Positions 7,979 through 10,696 of a stretch of 10,696 nucleotides of DNA are shown here, in pieces (position 1 is the stretch's first letter; every line of letters starts with the position of its first letter). Origin of the DNA: Burkholderiales bacterium (GTDB lineage Bacteria > Pseudomonadota > Gammaproteobacteria > Burkholderiales > SG8-39); the NCBI GenBank assembly GCA_020846575.1, contig JADLDQ010000073.1:1-10696 (forward strand), read 5' to 3'. Made by a program: the position numbers and the translations under genes. The notes beneath the pieces are model-generated. The model had not been told where the DNA came from. It did no database searches and saw nothing but the letters and a program-made list of their open reading frames with translations.

Positions 7979-8019
7979 GGCATGCCCGGGCCCGTCGCCA
8001 CCGATGATCGCGACCGACG

Positions 8020-8424
8020 CCGGCGCCGGGCGACAAGCAGGGCGAGCAGCTCCGCGAAAGGCCGAATGTCCCGTCCCGCGCTTGCAGCCTCAAGAGCGTT
8101 CATGCAGCGCGTGCGCCGGGCGAGCGGAATGACAGTCCACGGATAGCCGCCGGGGGCCAGCATGGCGTTCATGAGGAACCGGCCCATCCGCCCGTTGCCG
8201 TCGGAGTACGGATGGATATTCACAAGAAGGAAGTGACCGAGAACGACCCGCACGGATGCTTCGCGCTCCTCGCGCAGGAGATCGAAGAAGGCGGATATCA
8301 GCTCGCGTACCGCTTCGCTGCGCGGCGGCACGAGCATCGACTGACGGATGAAGACAGGGTCGCTGCGGTCGCCCGCGAGATCGTCAGGCTTGAGGATGCC
8401 CGCCGTAACGCTGGGGCCGAACAA
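8020..8424 (-). pseudogene. Fic family protein fragment (N-terminally truncated, no own stop)
   Basis: About 135 codons match the C-terminal half of Fic AMP-transferases: FGPSVTAGILKPDDLAG, then DPVFIRQSMLVPPRSEAV, the catalytic loop HPYSDGNGRMGR (8179-8214), and GGYPWTVIPL with LEAASAGRDIRPFAELLA. The loop is complete, including the His and the GNGR phosphate anchor. The gene is nevertheless broken at both ends. An in-frame TGA lies just upstream at 8428-8430, and the N-terminal half typical of these roughly 370-residue proteins is missing. Similarity stops near 8030, and the frame then runs through Arg-rich nonsense antisense to the CMD-family gene until a stop at 7813-7815. The only start would be a TTG at 8424 with no ribosome-binding site. 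Relatives AMPylate target proteins and often act as toxins, but this copy is most likely dead. Confidence 0.7.
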
Positions 8425-8579
8425 CGATCAAGTGAATCAATCCGCCGGCGAAGCCGGCATCACCTGCCGGTGCACCGGAAACTGGCGCTTGAGTTCGCCC
8501 CGCTTCGCGTACTGCATCGAACCCGCCCAGTGAGCCCGCGGTGAAGCCCGCCGCGACGGGCGCCGTGACGGACGCCCGG
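8425..8579. other. Unassigned intergenic stretch with two palindromes
   Basis: No gene is supported here. Two palindromes stand close together: GCCGGC-GAA-GCCGGC (8444-8458) and the perfect 12-mer CCGGTGCACCGG (8467-8478). Either could form a hairpin on both strands. Overlapping short frames on both strands lack start signals and recognisable products. The stretch borders the truncated Fic gene and may be a breakpoint scar or a small repeat element; one copy in one window cannot show that. Confidence 0.4.
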
Positions 8580-8595
8580 CTTGACTTGGGTCAAG
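8580..8595. promoter_or_regulatory. FNR/ANR-type binding site and promoter
   Basis: CTTGAC-TTGG-GTCAAG is a perfect six-base dyad around four bases and matches the CRP/FNR-family consensus TTGAY-N4-RTCAA. Its centre (8587.5) lies 42 nt before the ATG at 8630. A -10-like sequence (CACTAT 8616-8621 or TATGTT 8619-8624) sits where a class II FNR promoter should have it. That would place the transcription start almost on the ATG. Low-oxygen activation of the downstream envelope operon is inferred. Confidence 0.65.
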
Positions 8596-8629
8596 ATTGG
8601 CGCGCGGCAATGGGCCACTATGTTCCGGT

Positions 8630-9022
8630 ATGAGTGCCGCCATCTTCCGCTGGTTGGAGGCGACGCGCAGGGCGAGCGCAAGCCTGGCCCTGATCGCGGC
8701 ACTCTTCGTCCTGGCGCAGCCCGTCTGCGCTGCGTTTGAAGCACCCTCGCCGACGTTGCACGGCGGCACCGTCCTGCTGTCCGGCGACGCGCCGACCTCG
8801 GGCGGGCAAGACGCCGAGCCGTGCTGCCCTGCGCCCGAGGCGAGCGCGCCGCCCGCGCCGGCGCCCAGTGCCGCTCATTCGACACCAAGCGCGCAGGGCG
8901 CAGCGTTTCGGGTGCGTGAGCCCACAACGCAACTTACGCTGCACGCGCCAAGCCCGTTGCCGGGCGGTCCGCCCGGAATTGTTCTCTCGTACTTCGCCCG
9001 TACAGCGCGCATCCAGCGCTGA
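8630..9022 (+). CDS. Small exported protein with a Cys-Cys motif, unknown function
   Basis: A 130-residue protein with a clear leader: basic start (RWLEATRR), hydrophobic core ASLALIAALFVLAQPVCAA at about residues 17-35, and likely cleavage near residue 34-35. The mature part contains AEPCCPAPE (Cys65-Cys66), a Pro/Ala-rich linker (67-90) and a conserved-looking tail, GIVLSYFARTARIQR. The Cys pair and the neighbouring genes suggest metal binding in the periplasm, perhaps a DUF2946-like role, but I do not recognise the family firmly. The ATG at 8630 is preferred over an upstream TTG at 8597 that lies 3 nt from the FNR-type box. No ribosome-binding site precedes the ATG, consistent with a leaderless transcript. 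It is the first gene of the envelope operon. Confidence 0.68.
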   Translation: MSAAIFRWLEATRRASASLALIAALFVLAQPVCAAFEAPSPTLHGGTVLLSGDAPTSGGQDAEPCCPAPEASAPPAPAPSAAHSTPSAQGAAFRVREPTTQLTLHAPSPLPGGPPGIVLSYFARTARIQR

Positions 9023-9043
9023 GACTCCTTCCTTGCAGGGCTA

Positions 9044-9070
9044 GCCGCGCGCGCCGCCGGTGCGCGCGGC
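9044..9070 (+). promoter_or_regulatory. Stable intergenic hairpin within the envelope operon
   Basis: The perfect nine-base arms GCCGCGCGC (9044-9052) and GCGCGCGGC (9062-9070) enclose a nine-base loop. It lies 21 nt after the stop of the Cys-Cys protein gene and 43 nt before the next start. With no T-run it is more likely an mRNA-stability or partial attenuation element than a full terminator. Confidence 0.35.
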
Positions 9071-9112
9071 CACGCAGTGCGCCTCGCAGCAACGCAGGGC
9101 AAGGAGTCCATC

Positions 9113-9407
9113 TTGACAAGCGGCACCTCGAATTTCAACGGCGCCATCGCCACGGGCGTGGCGCTCGCCATCACGGCCGGCATCGGCTGTCTGTGCGCTC
9201 GCGTTTCGCGCGTGGCCGGATGCGGCAATGCAGTTCATGAACGCGCTGTTCCACGGCCTGGATTTCGGCAAGCTGGCGCGCGGCCCGGCGCCCTTCGACT
9301 TCGGCTCGTTCGCGTATGCCTTGCTCGTTATGGTGGTCTGGACCTTCGCGCTCGGCGCGCTGTTCGGCTGGCTCATCGAGCGCCTGTGTCCGCGGAGCAG
9401 GACGTGA
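9113..9407 (+). pseudogene. DUF5676-like membrane protein gene, frameshifted
   Basis: A DUF5676-type inner-membrane protein is encoded in two frames. From a TTG at 9113, which has AAGGAG 6 nt upstream, the first frame gives TSGTSNFNGAIATGVALAIT then AGIGCLC, a first membrane helix. Around 9197 the reading must shift (one base extra or two missing) to continue LAFRAWPDAAMQFMNALFHG, LDFGKLARGPAPFDFGSFAY and ALLVMVVWTFALGALFGWLI, ending in ERLCPRSRT and TGA at 9405-9407. The segment MNALFHGLDF and the second helix with GALFGWL are typical of the family as I remember it. The family often sits near heavy-metal genes. Without a shift the first frame runs on into the next gene. No slippery heptamer is visible, so mutation or sequencing error is more likely than programmed frameshifting. 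Confidence 0.68.
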
Positions 9408-9880
9408 ACGCACGCAGGGGCCTGGCCGCGATCTGCGCCGTGCTCCTCGGTGCCGCTTCGCCGGCGGCGTCGGCGCAGCCCGCTCACGCGCAACGGCAGG
9501 CGTCGGGTCTGCTGTTTCACTACGGCCTCGTGCCCTCGGAAATGGTGCTCTCGCACCCGCAGTCGCACGCAGAGCGCCGCATGCATCCGGCCGACGCGCG
9601 CAAGGACCGCAGCCACCTGGCGCTCGCGATCTTCGACGCGGCGAGCGGCGAGCCCATCGCCAGGGCGGAGGTGATGGTGCACATCACCCGTGCCGGCGGG
9701 GCGAGCACGACCAAGGCGCTCGAGCCCATGGATATCGCCGCCAAACCGAGCTTCGGCGCCTTCGTGCCGGTGGGCGCCCCGGGCGTCCACGAGATCCGCT
9801 TCGAAGTGAGGCGCCCGGGCGTCGCCGGGGCCGAGAGCGCCGAGTTCGAGCACCGCATCGCCGGCCCCAAACGCTTGTGA
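9404..9880 (+). CDS. Exported His/Met-rich protein, unknown function
   Basis: A 158-residue protein with a good signal peptide (RRGLAAICAVLLGAASPAAS, cleavage after Ala24 before QPAHAQ). The mature N-terminal part is rich in possible metal ligands: His39, Met47, His51, His55, Met60, His61 and His71. A likely beta-sandwich domain follows, from LALAIFDAASGEPIARAEV through FGAFVPVGAPGVHEIRFEV to the end, with the look of small periplasmic Ig-like proteins. I recall similar unnamed proteins in Burkholderiales but no function. The GTG at 9404 has GGAG 6 nt upstream and overlaps the TGA of the DUF5676-like gene, so translation is probably coupled. The same frame is open upstream to 9077 only because it holds the first part of that gene; the signal peptide fixes the true start. 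Confidence 0.75.
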   Translation: MNARRGLAAICAVLLGAASPAASAQPAHAQRQASGLLFHYGLVPSEMVLSHPQSHAERRMHPADARKDRSHLALAIFDAASGEPIARAEVMVHITRAGGASTTKALEPMDIAAKPSFGAFVPVGAPGVHEIRFEVRRPGVAGAESAEFEHRIAGPKRL

Positions 9881-9894
9881 AAGGAGCATTGTCC

Positions 9895-10296
9895 GTGAAC
9901 ACCCTCGTCAGCCTGCTGTTCTTCGTGCCGCTGCTGATCGCTTCGGCACCGGCCACGACCGCGGAACTCGGCACGCGCTCCAGCGCGCAAGCGGGCGTCA
10001 CCGTGAAGGTGACGCCCAGGAACATCGCCGCCGAAGCCGCGGTATGGGAATTCACCGTCGTCCTCGAAACGCACAGCCAGGAGCTGAGCGACGATCTCGC
10101 GAAGACCGCGTCGCTCGTTGACTCGCGCGGCGTCCGGCACGCTCCACTTGCATGGGACGGCGCGCCGGCGGGCGGCCATCACCGCTCGGGCGTGCTGCGC
10201 TTCAAGGGTCTGGGCGAGCGCGGGGACGCGCTCGAGCTGCAGATCCGGCGCGCGGGCGAGCCTGCGCCGCGCGTCTTCCGCTGGAAGCTGAAATAG
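9895..10296 (+). CDS. Small exported beta-rich protein, unknown function
   Basis: A 133-residue protein with a signal peptide (TLVSLLFFVPLLIASAPATT, cleavage about residue 23). The mature part contains VTVKVTPRNIAAEAAVWEF, VVLETHSQELSDDLAKTASL, APLAWDGAPAGGHHRSGVLR and a C-terminal RVFRWKLK. Alternating hydrophobic residues suggest a beta-sandwich; there are no cysteines, and a HisHis pair sits at 95-96. I do not recognise a named domain. The GTG at 9895 is chosen because AAGGAG (9881-9886) lies 8 nt upstream and the signal peptide follows at once; the longer open frame back to 9316 overlaps two upstream genes and is not credible. It begins 14 nt after the preceding stop, so it is in the same operon, and the two neighbouring secreted proteins may act as a pair. 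Confidence 0.75.
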   Translation: MNTLVSLLFFVPLLIASAPATTAELGTRSSAQAGVTVKVTPRNIAAEAAVWEFTVVLETHSQELSDDLAKTASLVDSRGVRHAPLAWDGAPAGGHHRSGVLRFKGLGERGDALELQIRRAGEPAPRVFRWKLK

Positions 10297-10307
10297 GGGC
10301 CGCGACC

Positions 10308-10696
10308 ATGCTTGCCACGACCGTCAACGTTCGCCCCGCAGGCTATGGGGTGCTTGCCTTTGCCGTCCTGCTCGCGATCTACGTGGTGGCGCTGACCCTG
10401 GTCTCGGGCTGGACCTTCACAACCGAGCAGATCGCCGAGTTCTGGATGTACATCGTGCCCCTCGCGGCGGGCTTCGGCCTGCAGGTTGCCCTGTTCGTGC
10501 GCCTGCGCGAGGTCGTAAGCCGCGCAAGGCAGGCCGGCGCCGTCGTCGCCGCCTCGGGCACCACCTCGACCGCGGCGATGGTGTCCTGCTGCGCGCACTA
10601 CCTCGCCAACGCCGCCCCGGTGCTCGGGGCGACGGGACTGGTTGCTTTCGCCGCGCAGTTCCAGGTGGAGCTGTTCTGGGTCGGTCTGGCGTTCAA
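10308..10696 (+). CDS. Membrane protein with a Cys-Cys-Ala-His motif, partial (3' end outside window)
   Basis: An open frame of 129 codons from the ATG at 10308 runs to the window edge without a stop. Two clear membrane helices lie at about residues 13-35 (YGVLAFAVLLAIYVVALTLV) and 45-66 (FWMYIVPLAAGFGLQVALFV). They are followed by a short basic loop (RLREVVSRARQ), a Gly/Thr-rich turn and AAMVSCCAHYLANAAPVLGA with Cys94, Cys95 and His97, then a third hydrophobic stretch. Cys and His at a membrane helix are reminiscent of metal-transport proteins such as MerT, but the sequence is not MerT. It begins 11 nt after the previous stop, with AGGGG upstream, and belongs to the same operon. The family is not recognised with certainty. 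Confidence 0.7.
   Translation, partial: MLATTVNVRPAGYGVLAFAVLLAIYVVALTLVSGWTFTTEQIAEFWMYIVPLAAGFGLQVALFVRLREVVSRARQAGAVVAASGTTSTAAMVSCCAHYLANAAPVLGATGLVAFAAQFQVELFWVGLAF

Noticed and set aside
7978..7993. GGGCATGCCC and GGGCCC palindromes after the CMD-family gene as a terminator
   Set aside because: Usable stems are only about three bases once a loop is allowed, and no T-run follows.
7813..8424. Functional Fic protein of 203 residues
   Set aside because: The last 65 or so codons are antisense to the CMD-family gene and look like nonsense, the N-terminal half is missing, and no start signal is present.
8348..8533. Short plus-strand frame ending in AYCIEPAQ over the palindromic stretch
   Set aside because: Its first part is antisense to the Fic fragment, it has no ribosome-binding site, and it shows no recognisable domain.
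9190..9205. Programmed ribosomal frameshift in the DUF5676-like gene
   Set aside because: There is no slippery heptamer or stop-codon-linked shift site, and no obvious stimulatory structure just downstream; an indel is simpler.
9316..9894. Upstream extension of the second exported protein back to 9316
   Set aside because: It overlaps the DUF5676-like and His/Met-rich protein genes in another frame; the ribosome-binding site and signal peptide place the start at 9895.
1..10696. tRNA, rRNA, CRISPR array, insertion sequence or att site
   Set aside because: No cloverleaf-like genes, regularly spaced repeats, transposase or integrase frames, or matching terminal repeats were seen on reading both strands.

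Overview
The window looks like a piece of a GC-rich betaproteobacterial chromosome, most likely Burkholderiales. The main clue is a pair of Bug-type periplasmic solute-binding proteins; this family is greatly expanded in Bordetella, Achromobacter, Cupriavidus and relatives. G/C-rich third codon positions and GTG/TTG starts agree. No 16S gene or other taxonomic marker is present, so this placement is inference.

Region 1 (1-414) holds the decayed 5' end of a conserved gene, readable only by switching frame three times, then a GC-rich hairpin. Region 2 (415-7978) is a divergent catabolic locus. Leftwards (minus strand) run a Bug solute-binding protein, a molybdopterin-binding large subunit of the xanthine dehydrogenase/CoxL family, and a CocE/NonD-type serine hydrolase. 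Rightwards (plus strand) run a second Bug protein, a COG3618-like TIM-barrel amidohydrolase and a carboxymuconolactone-decarboxylase-family protein. The two arms share a 184-bp intergenic region with a TTGA-N7-TCAA dyad, a plausible LysR-type operator. Together the genes suggest capture of an organic acid, hydroxylation of an aldehyde or N-heterocycle by a molybdenum enzyme, hydrolysis of an ester, amide or lactone, and a late decarboxylase-type step. The substrate cannot be named from sequence.

Region 3 (7979-8580) is a scar zone: a Fic-domain gene fragment with an intact catalytic motif but no N-terminal part and no stop codon of its own, followed by about 150 bp of unassigned DNA with two strong palindromes.

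Region 4 (8580 to the right edge) is a compact operon of small envelope proteins behind a textbook FNR/ANR-type box. It encodes a secreted Cys-Cys protein, a DUF5676-like membrane protein (frameshifted here), a secreted His/Met-rich protein, a second secreted protein, and a membrane protein with a Cys-Cys-Ala-His motif that runs off the window. Metal handling under low oxygen is the best guess for this set, but it is unproven. It is the least-described part of the window.

No tRNA, rRNA, CRISPR array, insertion sequence or transcription-regulator gene was found.
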